Both the position numbers and the translations under genes were made by a program. A stretch of DNA of 64,000 nucleotides from CADEEN01 sp963816315 (lineage in GTDB: Bacteria; Pseudomonadota; Gammaproteobacteria; Burkholderiales; Burkholderiaceae_C): the NCBI GenBank assembly GCA_963816315.1, contig CAWFJZ010000005.1, forward strand, positions 1 through 64,000. Reading direction: 5' to 3'. Below the pieces are notes generated by a model. It was not told the origin of the DNA. It did not search any database and was given only the letters and a program-made list of their open reading frames with translations. Position 1 is the first letter of the stretch. The number at the start of each line of letters is the position of its first letter. Positions 37,577-48,859 of the stretch are shown here, in pieces.

Positions 37577-38932
37577 TCAGCGGCCGCTGCGGCGCGGCCC
37601 GTTGTTGGCGCTGGTGCTCGGGCCTCGGCCACCGCCGCCGCCCGGGCGTGCCGGTGCGCGGCTACCGCCGCCACCACCACCGCGCGGCGCGCTGCTGCGG
37701 CCACGGCCACCACCGCCGCCGTTGCGCTGCGTGCCGCCGATGCCGATCGTCATGCGGCCGAGCACGATCGGTTCGGCCTTCTCGTGCGCCGGCGCTTCGA
37801 AGCCGGGCACCGGCTCGCGCGGGATGCTGCGCTTGATCAACTTTTCGATGTCGCGCAGGAAGATTTCCTCATCGAGGCAGACCAGCGAGATCGCTTCGCC
37901 TTGCGCGCCGGCGCGGCCGGTGCGGCCGATGCGGTGCACGTAGTCCTCGGGCACGTTCGGCAGTTCGAAGTTGACGACATGCGGCAACTGGTCGATATCG
38001 ATGCCGCGCGCCGCGATGTCGGTGGCCACCAGCACCGGCAGCTTGCCGGTCTTGAACTCGGCCAGTGCCTTGGTGCGCGCGGTCTGGCTCTTGTTGCCGT
38101 GGATCGCCATCGCGCCGATGCCGTTGTCGTTCAGGTAGTCGGCCAGGCGGTTGGCGCCATGCTTCATGCGCGTGAAGACCAGCACCTGGTGCCAGTCGCC
38201 TTGTTTGATCAGATGCGCGAGCAGCTCTTTCTTCTTCTCGCGCGCCACCGGGTGCAGCTTTTGCGCGATCAACTCGGCCGTCGAGTTGCGGCGCGCCACT
38301 TCGATCAGCGCCGGCGCGTTGAGCAGCCGGTCGGCCAGCGCCTTGATCTCGTCGCTGAAGGTCGCTGAGAACAGCAGGCTCTGCTTCTTCGCCGGCACGA
38401 CGGCCAGCACCTTCTTGATGTCGTGGATGAAGCCCATGTCGAGCATGCGGTCGGCTTCGTCGAGGACGAAGATTTCGACGTGCGAGAGGTCGAGCGTGCG
38501 CTGGCCATGGTGGTCGAGCAGGCGGCCCGGCGTGGCGACGAGGATGTCCACGCCACGGCGCAGCTTGTCGATCTGCGGCTGCATGCCGACGCCGCCGAAC
38601 ATCACCATGCTCGTCAGCGGCACATGCTTGCCGTAGGTGCGCACGCTTTCTTCGACTTGCGCCGCGAGTTCGCGCGTTGGTGTGAGGATCAGCGCGCGGA
38701 TGGCGACGCGGCCACGCGCGTCTTTTTTCTGCGGTTGCGCCATCAGGCGCTGCAGCATCGGCAGCACGAATCCCGCTGTCTTGCCGGTGCCGGTTTGCGC
38801 GCCGGCCAGCAGGTCGCCGCCTTTCAGCACCGCGGGGATGGCCTGCAGTTGGATGGGGGTGGGGGTTTCGTAGCCATGCTCGCGCACGGCACGCACGAGC
38901 GGCTCGGCCAGGCCGAGATCGGTGAAGTTCAT
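37577..38932 (-). CDS. rhlE: DEAD-box RNA helicase (RhlE-like)
   Basis: A 451-residue helicase. Q motif TPTPIQLQAIP, Walker A AQTGTGKT, PTRELAAQ, LDEADRMLDMG, SAT in LLFSATFSD, and HRIGRTGRAG are all present. After residue 370 comes a basic Gly-rich tail (GGGGGRGRSSAPRGGGGG), typical of RhlE-type helicases that remodel RNA or ribosome precursors, especially in cold. ATG 38932 precedes MNFTDLGLAEP. Confidence 0.92.
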   Translation of the reverse strand: MNFTDLGLAEPLVRAVREHGYETPTPIQLQAIPAVLKGGDLLAGAQTGTGKTAGFVLPMLQRLMAQPQKKDARGRVAIRALILTPTRELAAQVEESVRTYGKHVPLTSMVMFGGVGMQPQIDKLRRGVDILVATPGRLLDHHGQRTLDLSHVEIFVLDEADRMLDMGFIHDIKKVLAVVPAKKQSLLFSATFSDEIKALADRLLNAPALIEVARRNSTAELIAQKLHPVAREKKKELLAHLIKQGDWHQVLVFTRMKHGANRLADYLNDNGIGAMAIHGNKSQTARTKALAEFKTGKLPVLVATDIAARGIDIDQLPHVVNFELPNVPEDYVHRIGRTGRAGAQGEAISLVCLDEEIFLRDIEKLIKRSIPREPVPGFEAPAHEKAEPIVLGRMTIGIGGTQRNGGGGGRGRSSAPRGGGGGGSRAPARPGGGGGRGPSTSANNGPRRSGR

Positions 38933-39099
38933 TGTGTAGTTGTCTTGTCGCGGCCTGCTGTCACCCGTTGCGGGTGCACCAGTCGGGTAGGCGCGAGGGC
39001 GAATGACAAGTCGGAATCGACTGCGGCGCGATGACTGGTGTTCGCGCGACCGGCGCATTGTACGGGCAGGCGCTGGCCTGCCCGTTGAGAGGACCGGTA

Positions 39100-39513
39100 T
39101 TACTGGGGCATTGCCGTGCGCGAGTTCAAGTTCATCCAGCCGCGGGCAACGCGATAGATCGCCCAGACGCCGAGCAGGAACATGCCGACGATCCAGATGC
39201 CGAAGCCGATGACGACGATCGCCAGCAGCGCGCCGAGCACGCCGACGATCACGGCCCAGATCAGCGCGTACCAGAAGGTGCGGATCGCCCACGAGAAGTG
39301 CGATTCGAGCCAGGTGCCGCGCGCGTCGCCGCGGTAGATGTAGCTGACGATGACGGCGATGATCGACGGCCAGCCGAACAAGAACGAGCCGATGACGCTG
39401 GCCGCGCCGAATGCGCCGAGCACGAGGCCGAGCGCGTGCAGCGCGTAGATGATGTGCAGCGTGCGAACCAGTTCCGGCTTAACGTCCACAGTGGCGAGGG
39501 TGTCGGTGCTCAT
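39100..39513 (-). CDS. DUF4870-like transmembrane protein
   Basis: A 137-residue protein with three or four hydrophobic helices (LHIIYALHALGLVLGAFG, SIIAVIVSYIYRGDARG, ALIWAVIVGVLGALLA, WIVGMFLLGVWAIYRVA). The RGDARGTWLESHFSWAIRTFWY segment is the conserved loop of the family, of unknown function. ATG 39513 has good context. It ends with LNSRTAMPQ. Confidence 0.8.
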   Translation of the reverse strand: MSTDTLATVDVKPELVRTLHIIYALHALGLVLGAFGAASVIGSFLFGWPSIIAVIVSYIYRGDARGTWLESHFSWAIRTFWYALIWAVIVGVLGALLAIVVIGFGIWIVGMFLLGVWAIYRVARGWMNLNSRTAMPQ

Positions 39514-39548
39514 CAGAAAACCTCCATGCTTTGCATTGCGGTGTATTC

Positions 39549-39571
39549 GCCCTTCGGGCGGCCGGGCGGGC
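39549..39571. repeat. Short copy of the CGGGCGGCCGGGCGGGC repeat
   Basis: GCCCTTCGGGCGGCCGGGCGGGC lies just beyond the MFS stop codon. Nearly the same 20-odd bases (CCTACGGGCGGCCGGGCGGGC) end the copy before rlmB at 58745-58768, so it looks like a fragment of the same family. Confidence 0.6.
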
Positions 39572-40742
39572 TCATGCAACTTTCTCCTTGCGATCGACCG
39601 CGACCGCAGGGCCTGAAGTATGAACGGCCCAGAGGATTGCAAGACCCGCTGCGACAAAAGGCACTCCCGCCCAGCCGAGCTGCGCAAAACCGAGACGGGC
39701 TGCAAAGGCGCCGCCGACGATGGCGCCGGCCGCCGTGCCGAGGTAGAGCATCGAGGTGTTGAGCGACAGCAGCATCGGCGCCTGTGCCGGCGCCAGTGCG
39801 GCCACACGCGACTGCTGCGGCACCATCATGCCGAAGCCGGCTGTGCCCCAGACGATCAGCGTCGCCATCAGCGCCGGCCACGAGCCCTTCGTCAGCGGCA
39901 GCAGCACCATCGTCGCGCCGAGGATCGAGAGCTGCACGAACAGCGTGCGCCGCGCACCGAAGCGGTCATTGGCCGCACCGCCGATCAGCGTGCCGGCGAC
40001 GCCCGAGACGCCGAACAGCGCCAGCGTCAGCGATTGCTGCTCGCGGCTCATCGGCGTCAGCGCTTGCAGCACCGGGCCGATGTAGCTGAAGACGGCGAAG
40101 ATGGCGATGAAGTAGGCCAGCGTCAGACAGAGCACCGACAAGACGTTCTCGCCGCGCGAGCAGCGCCGGCAGGCCGTCGAAACTCGCGCCCGGCGCGCGG
40201 ATGTCCTTGGGCACCCAGATCGCCGCCCCGATCAGCGCCAGCAGACTGAGCCCCGTGATCACCCAGATCGGCGTGTGCCACTCGTAAGCCAGGCCGAGCC
40301 ACGAGCCGAGCGGCACACCGATCACATACGACAGGCTGATGCCGAGAAAGGTCAGCGCCAGCGCCTTGCCGCGCTTCGCAGGTTCGACCACCGCCACGGC
40401 GATGCCGGCAGCGATGGGCGTGAACACCGCGCCCAGGCCCATCAGCACGCGACCGGCGATCAAGGTCGCAAAGGAGTTCGACAGCGCGCACAGCAGATTG
40501 CCGAGCGTGAACAGCGCCAGCGCCATCAGCAGCGCGCGTTTGCGTGGCCAGCGGCCTGTTGCCAACAGCATGACGGGCGCGAGCAGCGCGGTGGACAGTG
40601 CGTAGGCCGTCATCGCCTGCCCGGCGGTCGGCACGCTGATGCCGAGCTGCTCGGCGATCGGCGTCAGGATGCCGCCGATGACGAAGGCTCCCGTGCCGAT
40701 GATCAGGTTGACGAGGCACAGGAGCCAGAGCAGACGTGGCAT
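39572..40742 (-). CDS. MFS transporter with one frameshift
   Basis: DHA1-type drug or sugar efflux permease of about 390 residues after correction. The start ATG 40742 gives LLWLLCLVNLIIGTGAFVIG, GRVLMGLGAVFTPIAAGI, and GISLSYVIGVPLGSWLGL. Near 40150 a single base shift joins ALLARRE to NVLSVLCLTLAYFIAIFAVF, GVSGVAGTLIGG and GMMVPQQSRVAALAP, ending at 39572. All 12 TM segments are covered once the shift is allowed. Substrate unknown. Confidence 0.82.
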
Positions 40743-40755
40743 CGTTGCGGCGCGA

Positions 40756-40887
40756 TCAGCGAAGCAGGTTGAGCAGAGGCTTGTTCGAGCGGTACCGCAC
40801 TACGGCACTGATGGTGGTGCGGGTGTCGGCCGCATGGCGGCGCACCTGTGCCTCCAGCCGCGCGTCGAGTCTGAAAGAGATGCCCAT
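40756..40887 (-). CDS. Small ribbon-helix-helix-like protein, 43 aa
   Basis: MGISFRLDARLEAQVRRHAA with TRTTISAVVRY fits the ribbon-helix-helix fold of CopG-type antitoxins (beta strand GISFRLD, then two helices), but it is short and has an unusual end (SNKPLLNLLR). No toxin partner is visible. Either a truncated or a very small regulator. Confidence 0.4.
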   Translation of the reverse strand: MGISFRLDARLEAQVRRHAADTRTTISAVVRYRSNKPLLNLLR

Positions 40888-41032
40888 GAGTACAACGACT
40901 GTATGGCAGTCGGTGTGACCACGCTGGCCGTCAGGGCGCCAGTCTGGCGCGTGGGCCAAGTCCTCGGCTCCCTGCGACAATGCAGACATTGCGGGCGCTG
41001 CCCGCGTTTTTCATTTTCAAAGGTCCAGCGAC

Positions 41033-42697
<1,665 letters not shown>

Positions 42698-42719
42698 AGT
42701 TGGTGTAGCGTTGGCGGTG

Positions 42720-43442
42720 ATGCAGTACGAGACGCCAGAGGATGCCGAGCGCCGCGACCTGATGCGGCAGGCGGCTTGTGTCGCCGGCGCGTGGGCCGTG
42801 TCGGGCGCGCTGCCGGCGATCGCCGGTGAACCGCAACGCCATTCACGCTCGCGTCTCGTCAATCACCTCGGCGATCCGTTTCTCGCCCAGCAACTCAAGC
42901 CCGGCGAGCCGCATTTGTTCAACTACCCGTTCGTCGCTTCGCCGGTGTTCTTGCTGGAGATGGGCAGCGCGGTGACGGGCGTCGAGCTGACCACCGAGGC
43001 CAAAGAGCCTTACAGCGCGCCCGCAGGCGTCGGGCCGAAGCGATCGATCGTCGCCTTCTCGGCGATCTGCGCGCACAAGCTGATGTACCCGACACCGCAG
43101 CTGAGTTTCATCGGCGTGCGCAAGGGCTTCGCAGGCGAACCGTCGCAGGTGATTCACTGCTGCGGCGACAACTCGCGCTACGACCCGCAGCAAGGCGCGC
43201 GCGTGATCGCCGGCCCGGCGCCGCAGCCGCTGGCCGCGGTGCTGCTGGAGTGGGACGCGAAGACCGACCAGTTGCACGCCGTCGGCACGCAGGGCGGCGA
43301 GATGTTCAAGGCCTTCTTCGACAAATATGCCTTCAAGCTCGACACCGAGTACGGTGCGCGCGCCAAGGCGGCCAGCGGCGCCACCACCGTGGTCCAGCCC
43401 GCCGCGGCATACAGCAAGCAGTGGCAATCCTGCAAAGGTTGA
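42720..43442 (+). CDS. Rieske-like protein with altered cluster ligand
   Basis: A 240-residue protein with a Tat-like start (AERRDLMRQAACVAGAWA) and a Rieske-like domain. The first ligand pair CxH is Cys117 and His119 (ICAHKLMYP). The second motif, in HCCGDNSRYDP, has Cys148 but Asn151 where CxxH expects His. The GPAPQPLAAVLLE loop is conserved. It may still bind a modified cluster or have lost it. GTG 42717 just before is another start. Not coupled to a partner oxidoreductase. Confidence 0.75.
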   Translation: MQYETPEDAERRDLMRQAACVAGAWAVSGALPAIAGEPQRHSRSRLVNHLGDPFLAQQLKPGEPHLFNYPFVASPVFLLEMGSAVTGVELTTEAKEPYSAPAGVGPKRSIVAFSAICAHKLMYPTPQLSFIGVRKGFAGEPSQVIHCCGDNSRYDPQQGARVIAGPAPQPLAAVLLEWDAKTDQLHAVGTQGGEMFKAFFDKYAFKLDTEYGARAKAASGATTVVQPAAAYSKQWQSCKG

Positions 43443-43576
43443 GTGCCCCGTGAACTTGCCGCACGTCGGCGGCTCCAATCGGCTCGGCGCGGGCTCGACC
43501 GGATGGCACGGCGACGGCGGCGCTTCGATAATTTGCACTGGCCTGCGGCGTTGCAGGCGTTGAATCGGCAGCACCC

Positions 43577-46399
43577 ATGCACTCCATCCAAAGTTTCTTC
43601 CGCCCCTCGTTGCCGGCCCTGTTGGCGGCGCTTGCCATGCTCGGCGTGGGTGGCTGCGCCACGACCGCCGCAGCGCCGACAAGCGCTGCACCTACGGCCG
43701 CCTCTGCCAGCGCGCCCGCTGCCGCAAAACCGGTGGCCGCGGCCGCTTCCGCTGCTGCATCGGCAGCCGCCGCAACAGCGGCGCCGGCGCCGGGCCAGCC
43801 ACCGGCTTTCGCCACCGTGATCAAGGACGCGAAGGAATCGAAGGGGCTGATTGCGCTCTGGCAGAAGGAAGAAAAAGTCTGGCTCGAACTCAAGCCCGAG
43901 GACTTCAACAAACCGTTCTTCCTGTCGCCGAAGATTTCGCAGGGCATCGGCGAGGCCGGCCTGTACGGCGGCACGATGATCGGCCGCTTTGGCCGCGCCG
44001 GGCGCGCGCAACTGGTCGAGTTCCGCCGCGTGCACAACCTCGTGCAACTGGTGGCCATCAACACGGACTACGCCGGCGGCGATGCCAAGTCGCCGAGCGG
44101 CCGCGCCGTGGCCGCCGGCTTTTCCAACAGCCTGCTCGGCACGGCGCAGGTGGCGAGCCAACCGCATCCGGAACGCAAGACGGTGCTGGTCGAGGCTTCG
44201 GCGTTTTTCCTCAGCGACATGCTCGGCCTGGGCATGGCGCTGCAGCGCAACTACCGCCAAGGTTATGCGCTCGAGCCGCGCAACACCTACTTCTCGTCGA
44301 TCCGCGCGCTGCCCGAGCAGGTGGTGTTCAACGTCAACGCGCATTTCTACACCGGCAGCATCGCCGTGCCGCAGCCCGGCACGCCGCCCGGCGTGCCGGC
44401 GCCGAACACGCCGAGCACGCTGCCCGACGCGCGCAGCCTAACCTTCGGCCTGTATTACGCGCTGGCCAGGCTGCCCGATGCGCCGATGGCCGCGCGCCTG
44501 GCCGATCCACGCATCGGCCACTTCAGCACCAGCGTCAGCGACTTCTCCGACGATCTGCTGCGCACGCCGCGCAAGGCCTACGTCAACCGCTGGCGCCTCG
44601 AGAAGAAGGACCCGGCCGCCGCACTGTCGGAGCCGGCCAAACCGATCACGTTCTGGATCGACCGCACCGTGCCGGTGAAGTACCGCGACGCCATCTCGCG
44701 CGGCATCCTGGCCTGGAACAGCGCGTTCGAAAAGATCGGCTTCAAGGACGCGATCGTCGTCAAGCAGCAGCCCGACGACGCCGACTTCGACACGCTCAAC
44801 GTCGGCGTGGCGTCGGTGCGCTGGATGACCAATGCGCAGCCGATGTTCGGCGCCATCGGCCCGAGCCAGGTTGATCCGCGCAGCGGCGAGATCATCGACG
44901 CCGACATCGGCATGGAAAGCCTGTCGTCGCGCTCTTTGCGAAACCTGCGTTCGCAGGTGCTCAACGGTCATGAGCTGGTGCCCTGGGCGAAGCTCTTGCA
45001 GGCCAGCGATGCGCTGCGCGAAAACGCGCCGGCATCGGCGCCATCACCGCACCAGCATGGGCCGCAGTGCGATCACGCCGACTTCGCCGCCGAGCAGTTG
45101 TCGTACGCGATGGACGTGCTCGAAGCGCGCGGTGACCTCGACCCGTCAGGCCCCGAAGCCGAGCAGTTCGTCATCGACTACCTGGTCGATGTGACGATGC
45201 ACGAAGTCGGCCACACGCTGGGCCTGCGGCACAACTTCCGCTCCTCGCTCGTGTACACCGAGCGCGAGCTGTCCGACCCGCGTTTCACCGCGGCCAACGG
45301 CCTGGCCGGCTCGGTGATGGAGTACGCGCCGATCAACCTCGCGCGCCCGGGGCAGGCGGGCGGCACGCCGTTCCAGACCGTGCTCGGCCCCTACGACTAC
45401 TGGGCCATCGAGTACGCCTACAAACCGATCGCCCCGGAGCAGGAGAAGGCCGAGCTGCAACGCATCGCCGCGCGCAGTGCCGAGCCGCAACTGGCCTACG
45501 GCACCGACGAAGATAACTTCCTCGGCATCGATCCCGAGTCGCTGGTCTTCGATCTCGGGCCCGACCCGATGGACTTTGCCGAAAAGCGCATCGCGATCGC
45601 CCGCGACCTGCTGTCACGCCAGGAGTTGCGCACGCTGAAGCCCGACGCCGACTATTCGGTGCTGCGCCGTGCGATCGGCTACGCCGTGCGCGATGCGGGC
45701 CGTGCTGCCGGCATCCTGGCGCGCCAGATCGGCGGCGTGCGCACGCTGCGCGACTATCCGGGCAGCGGCCGCGATCCGCTGCTGCCGGTCGGCGCGGCGC
45801 AACAGCGCCAGGCGCTCGATGTGCTGGCGCGTGGCGTGCTCGCGGCCGACGCTTTTCAGCTCTCCCCGGCGTTGCAGCGCAAGCTCGCGCCCGACTACAC
45901 CGACCGCACCGCGGCGGTGTTCGACGCCGGCGACCCCGGCGCCACCGACTACTCGATCGCCGGCGTCGTTCTCGGCATGCAGCGCGCGCTGCTGGCGCAA
46001 CTGATGAGTGACGGCGTGGCCACGCGCCTGCTCGACAGCGAGGGTAAGGTCGATGCACGCAGCGGCAGTGCCAGCGCCTTCCGCTTGTCTGAGCTCTACA
46101 CGCGGCTGACGAAGGAAGTCTGGAGCGAGCTCGGCAAGAGCGGCGACATCGCCACCTCGCGCCGCGAGTTGCAGCGCGAGCACGTCAACCGCGTGTCGTC
46201 GATGCTGTTGCGGCCCACGGCGTCCAGCCGCGCCGATGCGCGCAGCCTGCTGCGCGTCGAAGCGCAGGGGCTGCTGGCGCGCATCAACAGTGCGAACAAG
46301 CGCGCCGGCCTGTCGGCCGAGGCACGGGCGCATCTGTCCGACAGCGCCGACACGCTGACGCAGTCGCTGCAGGCCAAGCTGCAACGCGCCGGCGTTTGA
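43577..46399 (+). CDS. Zinc-dependent metalloprotease lipoprotein (DUF4953/DUF5117)
   Basis: A 940-residue envelope protein. The signal has a lipobox GVGGC (Cys27), then an Ala-rich linker (27-70). DUF5117 and DUF4953 regions follow, including RTVPVKYRDAISRGILAWN and metzincin-like zinc site HEVGHTLGLRH near residue 542, with Glu as catalytic base. Conserved SVMEYAPINLARPGQ is the Met-turn region. It is a large extracytoplasmic peptidase of unknown substrate, common in Proteobacteria and Bacteroidetes. Next to a LytS/LytTR pair, but 94 bases separate them. Confidence 0.88.
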   Translation: MHSIQSFFRPSLPALLAALAMLGVGGCATTAAAPTSAAPTAASASAPAAAKPVAAAASAAASAAAATAAPAPGQPPAFATVIKDAKESKGLIALWQKEEKVWLELKPEDFNKPFFLSPKISQGIGEAGLYGGTMIGRFGRAGRAQLVEFRRVHNLVQLVAINTDYAGGDAKSPSGRAVAAGFSNSLLGTAQVASQPHPERKTVLVEASAFFLSDMLGLGMALQRNYRQGYALEPRNTYFSSIRALPEQVVFNVNAHFYTGSIAVPQPGTPPGVPAPNTPSTLPDARSLTFGLYYALARLPDAPMAARLADPRIGHFSTSVSDFSDDLLRTPRKAYVNRWRLEKKDPAAALSEPAKPITFWIDRTVPVKYRDAISRGILAWNSAFEKIGFKDAIVVKQQPDDADFDTLNVGVASVRWMTNAQPMFGAIGPSQVDPRSGEIIDADIGMESLSSRSLRNLRSQVLNGHELVPWAKLLQASDALRENAPASAPSPHQHGPQCDHADFAAEQLSYAMDVLEARGDLDPSGPEAEQFVIDYLVDVTMHEVGHTLGLRHNFRSSLVYTERELSDPRFTAANGLAGSVMEYAPINLARPGQAGGTPFQTVLGPYDYWAIEYAYKPIAPEQEKAELQRIAARSAEPQLAYGTDEDNFLGIDPESLVFDLGPDPMDFAEKRIAIARDLLSRQELRTLKPDADYSVLRRAIGYAVRDAGRAAGILARQIGGVRTLRDYPGSGRDPLLPVGAAQQRQALDVLARGVLAADAFQLSPALQRKLAPDYTDRTAAVFDAGDPGATDYSIAGVVLGMQRALLAQLMSDGVATRLLDSEGKVDARSGSASAFRLSELYTRLTKEVWSELGKSGDIATSRRELQREHVNRVSSMLLRPTASSRADARSLLRVEAQGLLARINSANKRAGLSAEARAHLSDSADTLTQSLQAKLQRAGV

Positions 46400-46492
46400 T
46401 CGCGCGGCAGGCGGTGCCGTCATCCGGCCCCGCTTTCCCGTGCTTCGTCGCAACGTTCACCGGGCTGTGGCGGCGACAGTTATCTTCGCGCC

Positions 46493-47581
46493 ATGACGAC
46501 ACGTGTTGCCGCTGATCCAGGCGAGCCTTCGTTTTTGCGCCGGTTCATTGCAGCGCTGACCTTCGGCAATCTTTTTTGGACCGTTGGCCTGGCGCTCTTG
46601 GGTGCGCTGATCTTCGGCGTGTTCTTCTTCAGCTCGCTGGAGCCGCTGCTTCACTATCTGGGACATGCTTTGATCCAGGCCGTCGTCGTGCTGCTGGCGC
46701 ACACGGCTGCCGGGCAGTGGCGCGGCGCGCGAATGCCGCGCTGGAAGAAGCAGGCCATCGCCTTGATCGTCTCCGCGCCGCTGGGGACGCTGTTGGCCTA
46801 TGTGCTGATGCACGTCAGCGACATCGCGGACATGCTCAATCCCGGCAGGCTCAATGCTATGAGGGTGATGTTGGGCATGACCCTGCTCATAGGGTTCATG
46901 GTGGGTCTGGCGAGCCTGTACCGTGAGCGCGATGCGCAGGCCAATGCCCAGGCACTGACCTTCGCGCTGGAGCGTCAGACGCTCGAGCGCCAGACGGCTG
47001 ATGCCCGGCTGGCGGTGTTGCAATCACAGATCGCGCCGCATTTTCTGTTCAACACCCTGGCCAATGTGCAAGCCCTGGTGGAGAGCGGCTCGCCGCGCGC
47101 CGCACCTGTGCTGGCGAGTCTTATTGCCTACCTGCGCGCCGCGATACCGCGGATCGACGACGGCGCGCCGACCCTCGGCAGTGAAGAAGCCCTGGTGCGC
47201 GCCTATCTCGACTTGATGCAGATGCGCATGCCGGATCGACTGCAATACTCGTTGGCCATCGAGCCGCGACTGCGAGCGCAGCGCCTGCCTGCGATGCTGC
47301 TGCTGACCTTGGTTGAGAACGCCGTGCGTCACGGCATTGACCAGAGCGAGGTTGGAGGCCACATCGAAGTCGGTGCGCGGCTGCATGCGGCCACTGGGCT
47401 GGTGCGCTTGTGGGTCAGCGACACCGGCGTGGGCATTGACGAGAACCGTGCTTCGGGCACCGGCCTGGCCAACTTGCGAGCGCGGCTGACCGCAACCTAT
47501 GGCGATCGCGCCCAGTTGCTGCTCAGTGCCGTGAGCCCGCATGGGGTGCACGCCGAAGTCGAGCTTCCGGCGGACGCATGA
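46493..47581 (+). CDS. LytS/YehU-type sensor histidine kinase
   Basis: A 362-residue kinase with about four TM segments (26-145) and a His_kinase domain. The phospho-acceptor is His183 in QIAPHFLFNTLANVQALVES. The ATPase domain has LTLVENAVRHGI and DTGVGIDENRASGTGLANLR. It pairs with the downstream LytTR regulator, whose ATG overlaps this stop as ATGA. Signal not known. Confidence 0.93.
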   Translation: MTTRVAADPGEPSFLRRFIAALTFGNLFWTVGLALLGALIFGVFFFSSLEPLLHYLGHALIQAVVVLLAHTAAGQWRGARMPRWKKQAIALIVSAPLGTLLAYVLMHVSDIADMLNPGRLNAMRVMLGMTLLIGFMVGLASLYRERDAQANAQALTFALERQTLERQTADARLAVLQSQIAPHFLFNTLANVQALVESGSPRAAPVLASLIAYLRAAIPRIDDGAPTLGSEEALVRAYLDLMQMRMPDRLQYSLAIEPRLRAQRLPAMLLLTLVENAVRHGIDQSEVGGHIEVGARLHAATGLVRLWVSDTGVGIDENRASGTGLANLRARLTATYGDRAQLLLSAVSPHGVHAEVELPADA

Positions 47582-48363
47582 ACACCAGCAACGGCACCAC
47601 CGCGCTCATCGCCGACGACGAGCCGCTGTTGCGCCAGCGTCTGGCAGCACACCTGAGCAAGGCCTGGCCCGAGCTGCGCGTCGTGGCTCAGGCGCGCAAT
47701 GGGCGTGAAGCGGTCGAACTGTTCGAGACGCATGAGCCGCAAGTGGTGTTTCTCGACGTGCAAATGCCTGGGAAAAGCGGCATCGACGCGGCGCGGTCGA
47801 TGGCGGGCCGCACGCAGATCGTGTTTGTCACCGCATACGAGCGCTACGCCGTGCAGGCGTTCGAGCAGGGTGCGATCGACTACCTGGTCAAACCGTTTGA
47901 CGATGCGCGTCTGTCGCAGACCGTGGCTCGCTTGAGGGAGCGCCTTGCTCCTGGCGCGCCGGTGGATGTTGCGCCGCTCGATGCGCTGCTCGCCCGACTC
48001 GCCGCCGATCTGCGCGGGCAGGTGGCCGCCGCGCCGCGCTATCTGCAATGGATCAAGGCCTCCGTCGGCAGCACGGTGCGCCTGATCCCGGTCGGGCAGG
48101 TGCACTTCCTGCGCTCCGACGAGAAGTACACACTGGTGGTCTGGGACGGCGGCGAGGCGCTGATCCGCAAGACCATCCGCGAGCTCGCCGACGAGCTCGA
48201 CCCGGAGCGCTATGCGCAGATCCACCGCTCGGTGATCGTCAACTTGAAGCGCGTGACGCATGTGACGCGCGGCTTGAATGAAACGGCCGACGTGCACCTC
48301 GAAGGCCGCGATGACACGCTGCCGGTGAGCCGCAGTTTTTTGCATCTGTTTCGGCAGATGTGA
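47578..48363 (+). CDS. LytTR-family response regulator (AlgR-like)
   Basis: A 261-residue regulator. The receiver has LIADDEPLLRQRL, phospho-acceptor Asp60 (VVFLDVQMPGKSGID) and the switch Lys in YLVKPFDD. After a linker, the LytTR DNA-binding domain (about 160-261) includes FLRSDEKYTLVV, FRKTIRELADELDP-type turn and FLHLFRQM end. Paired with the LytS kinase upstream. AlgR/LytR-type regulators bind direct repeats; targets are not visible here. Confidence 0.94.
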   Translation: MNTSNGTTALIADDEPLLRQRLAAHLSKAWPELRVVAQARNGREAVELFETHEPQVVFLDVQMPGKSGIDAARSMAGRTQIVFVTAYERYAVQAFEQGAIDYLVKPFDDARLSQTVARLRERLAPGAPVDVAPLDALLARLAADLRGQVAAAPRYLQWIKASVGSTVRLIPVGQVHFLRSDEKYTLVVWDGGEALIRKTIRELADELDPERYAQIHRSVIVNLKRVTHVTRGLNETADVHLEGRDDTLPVSRSFLHLFRQM

Positions 48364-48375
48364 GCGCCAAAGAAA

Positions 48376-48397
48376 ACGGGCCGCTTGCGCGGCCCGT
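48376..48397. terminator. Hairpin after the LytTR gene
   Basis: ACGGGCCGC and GCGGCCCGT form a perfect 9-base stem with a TTGC loop, 12 bases after the stop. There is no T run, so termination strength is uncertain. The remaining 48398-48569 shows no gene; the region is probably the shared 3' side of the small exported protein gene. Confidence 0.6.
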
Positions 48398-48569
48398 GAA
48401 GGAGCAGGGCATCCGTTGATTGGGTTGTGCCCACGGCGCCCGGAGGATCGGTCATCGATCAGCGCTGCATCGCAAGCGAAACGTTGCAGCGCGAACGAAC
48501 TTTAGGCCTCGCAGACCCGGACGACGAGCGATCTGCGATGAGCTGCGGAAAGCGCGGCATGAACTGCAT

Positions 48570-48728
48570 TCACAGCGGCTTGGCCGTGTTTTGCGACGCT
48601 TGCGCGAGCAAGCTGTCAGCGACCTGCCCGCGCTGTGCCAGCGTGTCGATGCCGGCGAGCATCGAGCCCGTGATCACTGCGGCCAGTGCGAGGGAGAACA
48701 GGCGGGCAGCGGTGCGGTGGGTGTTCAT
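48570..48728 (-). CDS. Small exported hypothetical protein, 52 aa
   Basis: A short gene: MNTHRTAARLFSLALAAVIT then GSMLAGIDTLAQRGQVADSL and a QASQNTAKPL end. A GGAAG ribosome site stands 7 bases before ATG 48728. It looks like the small signal-peptide proteins found beside stress genes in Burkholderiales. Function unknown. Antisense readings here have no signal peptide or ribosome site. Confidence 0.7.
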   Translation of the reverse strand: MNTHRTAARLFSLALAAVITGSMLAGIDTLAQRGQVADSLLAQASQNTAKPL

Positions 48729-48859
48729 GGTGTGCTTCCTTTCGTTGTTCAGCTTGTCGATGGCTGAACTCTAGGCAAGCACGGTGCGCTCTCACAGCGC
48801 GATGAGACAAAGCGCGACGAGCGTGTGATGAAACGCCGATGACGCGGATGAACCGCGCG

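Noticed and set aside
40756..40887. Toxin-antitoxin module around the ribbon-helix-helix-like protein
   Set aside because: No toxin ORF adjoins it; the protein is short and its C-terminus is atypical.
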